DNA of 58,033 nt. Origin: Actinophytocola sp. (GTDB lineage Bacteria > Actinomycetota > Actinomycetes > Mycobacteriales > Pseudonocardiaceae). Where the stretch lies: contig WHUD01000011.1 of the NCBI GenBank assembly GCA_009377385.1, positions 1-58,033 of the forward strand. The letters run 5' to 3'. Below are positions 23,903 to 34,576 of this stretch, in pieces (the stretch's first letter is position 1; each line of letters starts with the position of its first letter). Both the position numbers and the translations under genes were made by a program. The notes under the pieces are model-generated. The model was not told where the DNA came from and made no database searches. It worked only from the letters and a program-made list of their open reading frames with translations.

Positions 23903-25552
23903 ATGACACGACTGAGGCACGCCGTGGTGATTCCCGCGGCCGTAGTGGGATTGATCGGGGGCGCCGTTCCCGCGCTATCCGTCCAGGAAGCACCGGCCGA
24001 CCGGCTCGCCACCTACACCGAGCAGCGCGTCGACTGGGGTCCGTGCGAGAGGGTCCCCGAGTCTTACCCGGACGTCGCGAAGAAACTGCGCTGCGGTGAG
24101 TTCACCGTGCCGATGGACTGGGACAACCCCACCGACGGTAGGGATGTCACGATCGCGGTGAGCAAGCTCCCCGCCAAGGGCACCGCGCGCGGCTCGATCG
24201 TCACCAATCCGGGTGGTCCCGGGGCGCCGGGCAGGCTGTTCCCGGTGCGGTTCCGCACGCAGCAGCGGGTGCGGGCGAACTACGACATCATCGGCTTCGA
24301 TCCGCGCGGTACCGGCGAGAGCAGCAACATCACCTGCGGCGGCGCGACGAGCGACGTCGATCCGCTCGACCCGAGGGACCGCAGCGCGAATAACCTCGAC
24401 CTGATCCTGGACACCACCGAGGCCGCGGCCGACGCCTGCCAGCAGAAGTCCGGCGCGCTCGGGCGTTTCATCAACACGTACCAGACCGTGCGCGACATCG
24501 ACGTGCTGCGCGGGCTGCTCAACCGGAAGAAGATCAGCTGGATCGGCTACTCGGCGGGTACTTGGCTCGGCGCGCACTACGCGACGGCGTTCCCCAACAG
24601 GGTGGACAAGATGGTGCTCGACTCCAACATCGAGTTCACCACCAACTGGCAGGACGCCTTCGACTGGCAGCCGCTCGGTTTCGAGCGCCGCTGGCGCGCC
24701 GACTTCCTGCCGTGGCTGGCGCGGCACAACGACGTCTACGGCTACGGCCGCACCAGCCAGAGCGCCCGCATACGTTACGAGAAGGTGCGTAACGCGCTTG
24801 AGGACAAGCCGGTCCGGCTGGACGGTAGGAACATCGGTCCGAACGACTTCGACTTGCAGATCGCCGGCGCGATGTACAACAAGCTCGCCTTCCCCGGGTT
24901 GGGTGACTACCTGCGCGCCGTGCACGACCTGGCAATGGACCGTGCCCACGGGCAGCGCCGTGAAGACGCCCTTCACACACTGCGAAAGCTGCGACTGCGG
25001 GACAACAACGGCGGCCCGCTGCCGCTCGCGGTCGGCACAAACGGCCGCGCCGGTGCACCCGGCGGCGAATACGACGATGCCTTCGATGCCAGCTTCTGGA
25101 CCATCCCATGCAATGAGACCGAGTGGCACGGCGACCGGCGCAGCGTCGTCGCCCAGTCGGACTATCTCGGTCAGCGGTATCCCCTGCTCGGCTGGGGATG
25201 GTTGATCCAGCCCTGCGTCTTCTGGGACAACCCCGATCCGGTCGACTTGCCGACACCGACCGGCGAGGGCGTGCCGCCAGTGCTGATGGTGCAGTCGACC
25301 CACGACCCAGCGACACCGCTGGAAGGCGCGCGGCGTGCTCATGCGAACTTCGCGGGATCGCGGATGATCACCGTGACCAACGAGGGCGACCACGGCATCT
25401 ACGCAGGGGGCAACGGCTGTGTGGACTACCTGGTGAACGACTACCTTGTGGATAACCGGGTGCCATCGGACTCGCTGTGCCCCGGCCGGCCGCTACCCGA
25501 GCCGGAAACCACGCCCGCGCAGCGGCCGGAGCGGGGCGTTTCCTTCCGGTGA
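23903..25552 (+). CDS. secreted alpha/beta hydrolase, tripeptidyl aminopeptidase (TAP) type
   Basis: A 549-residue exported serine hydrolase of the Streptomyces SlpD/SlpE/TAP group. A signal peptide (VVIPAAVVGLIGGAVPALS) is followed by WGPCERV and CGEFTVPMDWDNP, the usual family start. The oxyanion segment is TNPGGPGAPG, the nucleophile Ser217 is in GYSAG, and the C-terminal TAP domain supplies Asp (HDPATP) and His (GDHGIY). ATG 23903 gives a clean signal peptide. Secretion and peptide trimming from N-termini are known for the family. The 3-prime end overlaps a convergent small gene by ~60 bp. Confidence 0.88.
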   Translation: MTRLRHAVVIPAAVVGLIGGAVPALSVQEAPADRLATYTEQRVDWGPCERVPESYPDVAKKLRCGEFTVPMDWDNPTDGRDVTIAVSKLPAKGTARGSIVTNPGGPGAPGRLFPVRFRTQQRVRANYDIIGFDPRGTGESSNITCGGATSDVDPLDPRDRSANNLDLILDTTEAAADACQQKSGALGRFINTYQTVRDIDVLRGLLNRKKISWIGYSAGTWLGAHYATAFPNRVDKMVLDSNIEFTTNWQDAFDWQPLGFERRWRADFLPWLARHNDVYGYGRTSQSARIRYEKVRNALEDKPVRLDGRNIGPNDFDLQIAGAMYNKLAFPGLGDYLRAVHDLAMDRAHGQRREDALHTLRKLRLRDNNGGPLPLAVGTNGRAGAPGGEYDDAFDASFWTIPCNETEWHGDRRSVVAQSDYLGQRYPLLGWGWLIQPCVFWDNPDPVDLPTPTGEGVPPVLMVQSTHDPATPLEGARRAHANFAGSRMITVTNEGDHGIYAGGNGCVDYLVNDYLVDNRVPSDSLCPGRPLPEPETTPAQRPERGVSFR

Positions 25553-25681
25553 CAGCGGATCATCCTGGCGCGGGTCGGCGGCGCCGTCGTCTTCCTCGTC
25601 GCCGGCGTCCCCGAAGCCCACGCACAGCACCATGATCAGCGCACCAAGTGCGAGAACCAGCATCGCGAAACCAGCGATCAT
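25493..25681 (-). CDS. small single-TM protein with acidic tail
   Basis: A 62-residue protein not recognised by family. One N-terminal transmembrane helix (MIAGFAMLVLALGALIMVL) is followed by a soluble tail starting with the acidic GDEEDDGAADPRQDD and ending basic. A perfect ribosome-binding site AAGGAGGTGA lies 6 bp before the ATG, which argues strongly that it is translated. It overlaps the convergent hydrolase 3-prime end. Its upstream region carries the DnaA-box-like cluster at 25834-25893. Confidence 0.62.
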   Translation of the reverse strand: MIAGFAMLVLALGALIMVLCVGFGDAGDEEDDGAADPRQDDPLSPEGNAPLRPLRGRGFRLG

Positions 25682-25833
25682 GGTGGGTCACCTCCTTAGC
25701 CGCCTCGCCGTGTGACTGCTGTCACCGTTGAGACGTACCAAGTTCCGCCTCCGTTGCATCACTGCGGTCGCGGCCTGGTCACAGCTCGGCATGTCCACCG
25801 GTAACGGCCGGTCGTCCACCGAATGGAGCAGCG

Positions 25834-25893
25834 AGTCCACAGCTTGTTCACAGAGTTATCCACAACCTGGGGGCAACTGGGCGCTGTGGACAA
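25834..25893. promoter_or_regulatory. cluster of DnaA-box-like sites
   Basis: Within 60 bp: TTATCCACA (25856-25864, the classical consensus), TTGTCCACA on the minus strand (25885-25893, the actinobacterial consensus), TTGTTCACA (25844-25852, one mismatch) and GAGTCCACA (25834-25842, weaker). They lie between the small membrane protein gene and the end of the sulfatase gene. The rest of 25694-25986 contains loosely repeated CTGGGG/GGCAAC words and no gene. Confidence 0.55.
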
Positions 25894-25986
25894 CCGGCAA
25901 CCTGGGCCAAGTGGGCGCTGGGGCAACCGGCGGCTGGGGAACTGGTGTGGCTGGGGACACCCCGTGCCTGGGGACAGCGCGACGGC

Positions 25987-27457
25987 TCAGCGCTGGCACA
26001 GGCGGCCGCGGCAGTGCCCCATCGCCGCGAGCTTCGCGGCGAGCCTTGCCCGCTCGACCTGGTACTCAGGATCGGCGTGGCGGGAGCGCAGCTGGTGGGG
26101 GTCACGGCGCATGTCGTACAGCTCCACCTCGCCGGTCGCCGGGTACTCCGCGTACAGGTATCTCGGGTCCCGCACCCCTGAGTACAGGGGTATGCCGTCG
26201 CTGTTCCATGCCTCGACAACCAGGTGTCTGTTCCTCGGCCCAGGGTTGTGGATCAGGTTGTCGAGACTGATGCCGTCCAGTTCGTGCGGCGCGGTTGTGC
26301 GGGCGAGGTCGAGCACGGTGGGGGCGATGTCGATGCTCATCGACACCCGCTGCGTCACGCGCCGGTCAGCGGGGATGCCGGGGCCTCGGATGTAGAGCGG
26401 CGTGCTCATCACCTCCCCGTACGGCAGGACCTTGCCCGCCGGGCGGCGGTGCTCGCCAAGCGAGTAGCCGTTGTCGGAGGTAAAGATGATCACGGTGTTG
26501 TCGAGCTGTCCGGTGCGCCGCAGCGTGCGGACGAGCTGGCGAATGCCACGGTCGACGGCCTGCAACGACTCCACCCGCTGCTGCCGCGCCTCCTTGATCT
26601 CCCTCGCCATTTTCCGGTCGATCCTTGGCAGCTCACGAATATGGGACGGCTTGTCGGACACGTACCGTTCGTTGAACGCGGGGGACTTCACGTTGCCGAG
26701 GTGGCGGAACGTGTTGCGGTCCCGGTCCGCCACGTTCGGGGTCACCAGCCGCGCCGGGTCGTCCGGCTGGTCGGGGCCGCCGTGGTGTGGGGCGACATAC
26801 GACAGCCACATGAAGAACGGCTTCGGGTTCGACGCCTGCTTGCGGACCACGTTGACGGCGATGTCGTTGAGCACGTGGGTGCTGTAGCGGCCCTCGTACG
26901 CGCGGAACCGGCCTGGCCGGTGGCGGATGGCGATGTTCCGGTAGTCGTAGGTGCTCACGGTCGCCTTCCACGACGACCAGCCGGGGTCCTTGGGCGCGTT
27001 CGCCCTGCCGTACTCGTTCACGGAGTAGGACTCATAGCCGTTCAGGAACTTCCCGAGCATCACCGTGTGGTACCCGGACTCTTGCAGCCACACCGGCAAG
27101 GTCGACTGGTTCGCCCCTGTCTCCACCCACTTCCGGTAGGACCCTGCTGGGTACTCGTGGTGCTGCACGCCGTGGTTGTGGGCGTACTGGCCGGTGAGGA
27201 TGGAGGCGCGCGCGGCAGCACAGCGGATACGACAACGACGCATGCGGGAACTCCGCCCCCGGCCCCTTGATCAGCCGGTTGACGTGGCGCATGAACCTGA
27301 TGTCGTCGACGCGGGCGTCGTCCACCATGACGAACACGACGTTCGGCCTGTCTTCCGCCACCGCGAGTCCGGTGCTCGCACCCGTTCCTATCGAGGCCAC
27401 ACCTGCAGCACAAAGCAGCGGTGCCACGACGGCGAGCGCCATTGATCGGATACCCAT
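25987..27457 (-). pseudogene. secreted sulfatase, frameshifted at the active-site motif
   Basis: The N-terminal frame starts at ATG 27457 with a signal peptide and NVVFVMVDDARVDDIRFM (metal-binding Asp pair). It reads to SYPLCC near 27215 and then leaves frame. The rest of the enzyme is in another frame, from ARASILTGQYAHNHG to the stop at 25987, with FFMWLSYVAPHHGG, IIFTSDNGYSLGEH and YLYAEYPATGEVELYD intact. Restoring the sulfatase CxPxR motif (CCPAR) needs two extra bases in a GC-repeat (GCGCGCGC) at ~27205-27215. So it is a frameshift mutant or a sequencing/assembly error in a GC run; otherwise the gene looks under normal constraint. Confidence 0.8.
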
Positions 27458-27602
27458 CGACCCACCCAGTAAGACATGAGCGAAGCTCATATATCGCTAA
27501 ACTGGACTCAATGGTGACAGATAGCGCTCAACAGCTCAATACGAAGTAATCAGAAAATCCAGACATCTTGACTAACGTTATACGGCGTCTGGCGAACACG
27601 AA

Positions 27603-27650
27603 CGGGCCCGGGGCCCGCCCGGCAACCACACCGGACGGGCCCCGGGCCCG
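27603..27650 (-). terminator. strong hairpin downstream of pckG
   Basis: 20-bp arms (CGGGCCCGGGGCCCGCCCGG / CCGGACGGGCCCCGGGCCCG) with one mismatch and an 8-nt loop, 18 bp after the pckG stop. There is no long T-tract, as is common in high-GC actinobacteria. No gene lies in 27458-27668. Confidence 0.75.
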
Positions 27651-27668
27651 TAGTTAGCTCTGCGAACC

Positions 27669-29495
<1,827 letters not shown>

Positions 29496-29778
29496 CTCGT
29501 AAATCTCCTGACTCCGACACGGGTAGCCCGCGTGGGGAACACGCAGGACATGGTGATCGGCGTGCGGGCTTCGTTGCCGGCGACCGAATGGCTTCGCGCA
29601 CCGGGAAGCGGGCAAATGCTTCGTCGGCGTGCTCGTTTTGTGGGATCCCTTGAGAGTAGCCGGGTGAAAGCCAGGTAACCGAGCCTTGCGCTGAGGGTTC
29701 TCTCACAAGAACGATAAGGGAATCGATTCAGTTTTCCGGTGTCGATCACGTTTGGAGTAGCCGTGCGGCGTTGCATCC

Positions 29779-29801
29779 GGCCGCCTGGTGCCAGGGCGGC
29801 C
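29779..29801 (-). terminator. hairpin between pckG and the DUF6802-like gene
   Basis: Arms GGCCGCCTGG / CCAGGGCGGCC with one bulged base and a 2-nt loop, ~70 bp after the DUF6802-like gene stop, so it probably ends the GTPase operon transcript. Confidence 0.5.
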
Positions 29802-29869
29802 AGTATGCTGTATGTGATATGCACGTTAGATCGGGTCAGAAGATTCTTCGGCGGTGGCGGCGATCGGCC

Positions 29870-30610
29870 TCAGTTTGGGCTCAACCACTGCCCGGTGTGC
29901 GGATCGATTTTGGCCACACCCTCGACGTTCGTTGTGACCCCGCTCACTCCGTCGTCGTTGGCCGCCGACGCGATGTCACCGCCGACGCCCTGTGCCCCAC
30001 TGGTCTGGGTGGCGCCCGTGTCGACGCGCTCCCACGTGCCGTCGCCGGTGTGCTTCAGCGTGGCCGTGCTGCCGTCGCTCTCAACGACGAGCGCGTAGTC
30101 CGCCTCCCCGTCGCTGTTGGCGTCGGTGAAATAGAAGGTGTTGCCAGCGTCGTCCTTGGTGACGGCGGTGTCCTTCACGCCGTCATCGTTGGTGTCGATC
30201 GTCGCGGGGCCGACCTCGACCTCCCCCTGTGGCATGTCGGCCGTCATCGGCTTGTCGGTGCCGGGAGCGCTCTCGCTGGTCTGGGTGTCCGTCGGCGTCG
30301 TGGTGTCCCCCTGGCCCTGCGCGGCGGGGTCGACGGCGATCCACTCGCCGGACTCGTCGTCGAACCGCGCCTCGGCGATGGTGTTGCCCTGTTCGTCGGC
30401 CTCCATGTAGACGTCGGCGTCGCCGTCGCCGTCCTCGTCCATGTAGGCGCTGTGGGTGCCGTCGGCGTTGTCGACGATCGCCGTGTCGACGTGGCCGTCC
30501 GAGTCGAGGTCGGCGTTCATCTCGACGTCGTACTCCTGCCCGTCAACGGTGACGGCCACGTCCTCGCTGGTCACCGTCTCGTCGCTGCCGCCGGACTCAT
30601 CCACGTACAT
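29870..30610 (-). CDS. Asp-rich protein with calcium-loop repeats (DUF6802-like)
   Basis: A 246-residue, very acidic protein with no signal peptide or TM helix. Four EF-hand-like DxDxDG loops are visible: DLDSDGHVD, DEDGDGDAD, DTNDDGVKD and DANSDGEAD. They are separated by a Thr/Gln/Asp-rich linker. It ends VAKIDPHTGQWLSPN. Such loops usually bind Ca2+; DUF6802 is my best family guess. It is the last gene of the dynamin-GrpE-dynamin operon, 64 bp downstream, so a shared transcript is possible but not certain. Confidence 0.72.
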   Translation of the reverse strand: MYVDESGGSDETVTSEDVAVTVDGQEYDVEMNADLDSDGHVDTAIVDNADGTHSAYMDEDGDGDADVYMEADEQGNTIAEARFDDESGEWIAVDPAAQGQGDTTTPTDTQTSESAPGTDKPMTADMPQGEVEVGPATIDTNDDGVKDTAVTKDDAGNTFYFTDANSDGEADYALVVESDGSTATLKHTGDGTWERVDTGATQTSGAQGVGGDIASAANDDGVSGVTTNVEGVAKIDPHTGQWLSPN

Positions 30611-30674
30611 CGCCCTGGTATCCCCTCGTGTTCACGCCCGAACGGGCACTAGCGCCAGACGTCGTCACTGAGAC

Positions 30675-32537
30675 TCACCGTAGGCCCACCCGGTTCCCCG
30701 GCACAATCAATCGCAGCGAGTCGAGCAGCGTGCGGGCGGTGTCGAGGCCGGCCGCCGCGTCCTTGAGGTGGGCGCCGACGGCGGCGAGCTGCCTGGACTT
30801 CTCCGCCGCGCTCAGCTTCAACGTTTTGTCGACCTGCTTGACCTCCGCATCGATCGCCTCGATCCGCCTGGTCACCGCCTCGTCAAGCGCCAGCGACAGC
30901 TGGTGCTCCGCCTCGATGATCTGTTCGGACACCACCTGGTCGACTGCGGACCGGGCGTCGGCGATGGCCTCGGTCAACCACGTCTTGACGTGCTGCTTGT
31001 TCGCGGCGTGCCGCCGCGTCCTGCCGATCCACCAGCCAGCGCCGAGCCCGACGACAAGCACCGGGACGGCGACAAGGCCCGCCGTCGCCAGCGTCATCGC
31101 GCCGCCGGTGGCCAGGCTCAGCCCCGTCCCGCTCGCGCCGATGCCCATGTAGGTGCCCATCCCGACCATGAGCTTGTCCTCGGCGGTCGGGGGCCGCTTC
31201 TCCGGCGGGCGCAGCATGACCGGCTGTCCGCCGCCCCGCGTGAACTGCGCCCGGATCACCCGCAGCTCGTCCTCGCCGAACAGGTCGGCGAGCGCGTTCT
31301 CCGTTGCTTCGTTGAGCCGCTGGTCGAGTAGGACGTTCAGCCGGGAGGACACCAGTTGCAGTGCGGCCTCGACCTCCTGCGGCAGCGCGTCGAGGGTGTC
31401 GGCGTCCGCGCCGTCGATGCGCTGCCGGAACCAGGACTGGACGTCGCGCATCTGCCGCGCGACCTCGTGGGTGCAGTCGACCCGCGTGCGCTGGATCTCG
31501 CTGCGCAGTGTGAGCTGCCAACCGCGCGTTGACGACTTCCGCTCCGCCTGGAGCGCGTCGCGGCGCTGTCGCAGCGCGTCGCCCTCCGCCTCGCCGGAGT
31601 GCAGGGCCCTGCGCTCCGCGGTGAGCCGCGTCGTCTGCTCCTCGAACGCGGTGACCAGTGTGCGCAGCGTGTTCGCCGTCCGCAGCGCGTCCGCCCTGCC
31701 GATGACGGCTTCCTGCACCGCGGTCTGCAACGCGATCACGCCGGACCGTTCCCGCAGCATCGCGGCGGCGTCGTCCGACGGCGCGTTGCCCGCCATCTCG
31801 AACATCCGCGCCGACACCGGCAGGAACTCGGCGTCGGCGAACCGGGGCGCGTGTTCCGCGAGCAGCGCGGTGTTGGCGTCGAGCACCTGCCGCCAGCCCT
31901 TGAAGACGTCCGTTTTGGACAGCGCGAACAGCACGGTCTCGACCTTGTCGCTCATCCTCCGCAGGAAGCTCAGCTCGCTCGCGGTGAACGGCGCGGACGC
32001 GTCGACGACGAACAGCAGCGCGGTCGCCGACGCCGCCGCCCCGATGGCAAGCTCCCCGTGCATGGAGTCGAGCCCGCCGACGCCCGGTGTGTCCACAAGC
32101 GACACTCGCTGCAGCAGCGGGCACGGGTAGGCCACCTCGATGTAGCGCGGCGGGAGCTGATCCTCCGGCAGCTCGCTCGTCGCTGACGTCCAGTTGGCGA
32201 GTTCGGCTAGCTCGAACGGGACGGGCGGCCGCTGGGCGTAGCAGGCCTGCGCCTGGGGGGTATCGCCATGGACGAACCGCAGGTAGGTCGACGTCGCGAC
32301 CTCGGCATCCACAGGGGACAGTCCAGGGCTGGCGAGCATGGCGTTGACAAGCGAACTCTTGCCGCGCTTGGTCTCGCCAACGACGACGACGGCAGGCGCG
32401 CCATGCTGTCGCTCGCGGGTCTCACGCACCCATCCCGCCGCGTCGGCGTCGATATCGTCCAGCGTCGCGATGAGCGAGTCGCAGCCCTTCGTCGCCTTCT
32501 CGACCGGCGTTAGCTTGTCGAAGAACGCCGACGTCAC
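30675..32537 (-). CDS. dynamin-like GTPase with membrane hairpin (IniA-like)
   Basis: A 620-residue bacterial dynamin-like protein. G1 is GETKRGKSSLVNAML (~54), G3 SLVDTPGVGG (~146) and G4 ALSKTD (~207). Long helical stalk regions flank a hydrophobic hairpin at ~462-505 (GIGASGTGLSLATGGAMTLA, then LVAVPVLVVGLGAGWWIG), which would insert in the membrane. Mycobacterial IniA and Streptomyces DynA/B belong to this family and act in membrane repair or septation. Its ATG overlaps the grpE-like stop (ATGA), so it is translationally coupled to it. Confidence 0.87.
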   Translation of the reverse strand: MTSAFFDKLTPVEKATKGCDSLIATLDDIDADAAGWVRETRERQHGAPAVVVVGETKRGKSSLVNAMLASPGLSPVDAEVATSTYLRFVHGDTPQAQACYAQRPPVPFELAELANWTSATSELPEDQLPPRYIEVAYPCPLLQRVSLVDTPGVGGLDSMHGELAIGAAASATALLFVVDASAPFTASELSFLRRMSDKVETVLFALSKTDVFKGWRQVLDANTALLAEHAPRFADAEFLPVSARMFEMAGNAPSDDAAAMLRERSGVIALQTAVQEAVIGRADALRTANTLRTLVTAFEEQTTRLTAERRALHSGEAEGDALRQRRDALQAERKSSTRGWQLTLRSEIQRTRVDCTHEVARQMRDVQSWFRQRIDGADADTLDALPQEVEAALQLVSSRLNVLLDQRLNEATENALADLFGEDELRVIRAQFTRGGGQPVMLRPPEKRPPTAEDKLMVGMGTYMGIGASGTGLSLATGGAMTLATAGLVAVPVLVVGLGAGWWIGRTRRHAANKQHVKTWLTEAIADARSAVDQVVSEQIIEAEHQLSLALDEAVTRRIEAIDAEVKQVDKTLKLSAAEKSRQLAAVGAHLKDAAAGLDTARTLLDSLRLIVPGNRVGLR

Positions 32538-32953
32538 GCCGTCGTCCCTGCGGTGTAGACGGTCACGACCGGCGCGCGCAGCAGCATGTCGCCGTCGCGG
32601 AACCCGACGAGCTCGGTCTCCGCGACGGTGCCTGCCAGCGAGGCGTCCGATGTGGACACCGCGCCGCCCGCCTCGTGGCGCGCGGGGTCGAACAGCTCGC
32701 CATCAGGGCGCAGCGCACTCACCCCGACGCCCGCCAGCCCCTCCTCGATCCGCGCGACGACGCCGTCGCTGCGGGCGCGGTCCAGGGCGTACAGGCAGAG
32801 CTGGATCAGCGCGGCCCGGTCGTCGCGTAGCCGCTGGACGTCCTGCCCGCTGGTGTCGGCCGCCGCGATGAGGTGCGCCGCGATCTCGCCCGTCGGCACG
32901 TCATCGGCGTTGTCGTGCCGGTTGAACCACGCTGCCACTGCCACCACTCTCAT
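32534..32953 (-). CDS. GrpE-like nucleotide exchange factor
   Basis: A 139-residue protein. The C-terminal half matches the GrpE beta-rich head: IEEGLAGVGVSALRPDGELFDPARHEAGG then GFRDGDMLLRAPVVTVY. The long N-terminal coiled coil of true GrpE is shortened. It sits between two dynamin-like GTPases, starting directly at the stop of the upstream one (TAG-ATG) and overlapping the downstream one by 4 bp. No Hsp70 gene is in the window. It may serve a dedicated Hsp70 encoded elsewhere, or act on the GTPases; both are inference. Confidence 0.8.
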   Translation of the reverse strand: MRVVAVAAWFNRHDNADDVPTGEIAAHLIAAADTSGQDVQRLRDDRAALIQLCLYALDRARSDGVVARIEEGLAGVGVSALRPDGELFDPARHEAGGAVSTSDASLAGTVAETELVGFRDGDMLLRAPVVTVYTAGTTA

Positions 32954-34462
32954 CTATCTCTCGCGCAACTGCTGCCAGATGAGGAAATACGCCCGGTGCA
33001 CCACGTGCGCCACCCTGCTTTGCGCCGGGGTCGCGCCGAACGAGGCGAACGAACGCCACCAGCCCGCCCGCTCCAGCGCGTGCGTGGTGAGCTGCTCCCT
33101 GTCGGCATCCGGCATGCCGAGCTGCGCCCTGACGTCGGCGTTGCTGCCCACCCGCAGGACCTCCTCCGTGAGGTCGTCCGCCAGGTCGATCGCGCCCGAT
33201 GTCACCAGCGTGAGCGCTTCGAGCACCCGCAGTTGGTGCGCCTCCGGTTTGGCGAGCAGCACCTCGATCGCGTCGTGCACCTTCGCGCGCTCGGTGGGAT
33301 CCGGCGCGGAGTGGGCGAGCGCGGTGATTGACGCCAGCGCGGCCGCCGCCTTGATGCCGTCCGCCCGCGCCGCGAACACCGTGTTCAGCCGTGCCCTGAC
33401 GGCTTCGAGCCCTGATGCGTCCCCGATGGTGCGGCGCAGGTCGCCAGCGGTGATGTCCGGCTCCGCCCTGGTGGCGTCAATGCCGCACCGGACGCCGTAG
33501 AGGTCGAGCCGGTCGAGCAGCCGCGTCCTCGTCCCGGCAGGGACGTCGCAGTCCCAGCTGGTGAAGACGTCCGCCGCGAGCAGCATCGTCTCAAGCGTGG
33601 CGTCGTCCAGTTCGGACAGCGCCCGGAGCGCGTCGGCGTCCGCCGAGGTGAACCCGCCGGACTCCGCCGACTCGGCGAGCAGCCCGATCACTGGGAGGAC
33701 GTCGGCCACCTTCGGCTTGAGCGACGCCGCCTGCGCCTCGGCCAGCAGCGACGCCGCACGCCAGACGTCGCCGTCGGCGCCAGCGACCGACTCAGGGGCG
33801 ACGGTGTCCGCCTTGTTCAGCACGGCGATGGCGTTGACCGGACCGGCTTCCCTGCTGGCGGTGGCGGCGGTGAACGCGGCGAGCGCCTGCTGGTCGTCGG
33901 CCCGCACGCTCTGCGTCACCACGTACAGCACCGCCTCCGCCCCCGCGACGGCGTCCCGCGACGTGGGGTCGAGCACGGCATCGGTGCGGGCCACCGACGC
34001 CGAGTCCAGCGAGCCGAGGCCAGGGGTGTCGATCACCGTCATGTCCTTGAGGACGGCGTTGGTCAGGTACGCCTCGATGTGCGAGACGGTATCCAGGTCG
34101 ATGCCGAGTGACGCGGGGATCATGCCGTCTGCATCGAACGGCAACACCGTCGTGCTGCCGTCGGTGAGCACCACCTCGACCCGGTCCACCGTGCCGTACT
34201 CGTACCGGGTGACGAGCCGGGTGCACTCGCCGACGTCCGTCGGCGCGACCCTGCGCCCGATCAGCCCGTTGACCAGCGTGGACTTGCCCGATTTGATCCG
34301 CCCGGCCACGGCGACCTGCAACGGGGCGCCCAGCCTGCGGAGCACCTCGGCGAACCCTGCCGCCGTCGCCTGCCCGACCTGGGGTTGCAGCCTGCGGCAG
34401 AGGTTGGCGACCGACGTCGACAGCGGACCGGCGAGCGTGCCCTGCTCCGTCACTGCGGTCAC
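32954..34462 (-). CDS. dynamin-like GTPase without membrane hairpin (IniC-like)
   Basis: About 502 residues from GTG 34462, chosen because a purine-rich GGAAGGGGATGGGGGA precedes it; ATG 34486 is an alternative. G1 is GRIKSGKSTLVNGL (~57), G3 VIDTPGLGSLDS (~140), G4 VLNKAD (~213). The C-terminal half is helical and lacks a clear TM segment, so it may act as the soluble partner of the membrane-anchored GTPase two genes downstream, as IniC does with IniA. It is the first gene of the operon, divergent from the histidine kinase. Confidence 0.86.
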   Translation of the reverse strand: MTAVTEQGTLAGPLSTSVANLCRRLQPQVGQATAAGFAEVLRRLGAPLQVAVAGRIKSGKSTLVNGLIGRRVAPTDVGECTRLVTRYEYGTVDRVEVVLTDGSTTVLPFDADGMIPASLGIDLDTVSHIEAYLTNAVLKDMTVIDTPGLGSLDSASVARTDAVLDPTSRDAVAGAEAVLYVVTQSVRADDQQALAAFTAATASREAGPVNAIAVLNKADTVAPESVAGADGDVWRAASLLAEAQAASLKPKVADVLPVIGLLAESAESGGFTSADADALRALSELDDATLETMLLAADVFTSWDCDVPAGTRTRLLDRLDLYGVRCGIDATRAEPDITAGDLRRTIGDASGLEAVRARLNTVFAARADGIKAAAALASITALAHSAPDPTERAKVHDAIEVLLAKPEAHQLRVLEALTLVTSGAIDLADDLTEEVLRVGSNADVRAQLGMPDADREQLTTHALERAGWWRSFASFGATPAQSRVAHVVHRAYFLIWQQLRER

Positions 34463-34576
34463 TCCCCCATCCCCTTCCGCTTGCATCGTGCCACGACACG
34501 GGTCCGACCGAGGTTCACCCCAGGGTGCTACCTGAGGCGGACGCGCGACCGATGTTCCCAACATAGTGTGAGTCGC

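Noticed and set aside
25834-25893. A chromosomal or plasmid replication origin at the DnaA boxes
   Set aside because: No dnaA, dnaN, rep or partition gene is adjacent and the AT-rich unwinding region is missing. Kept only as a DnaA-binding cluster.
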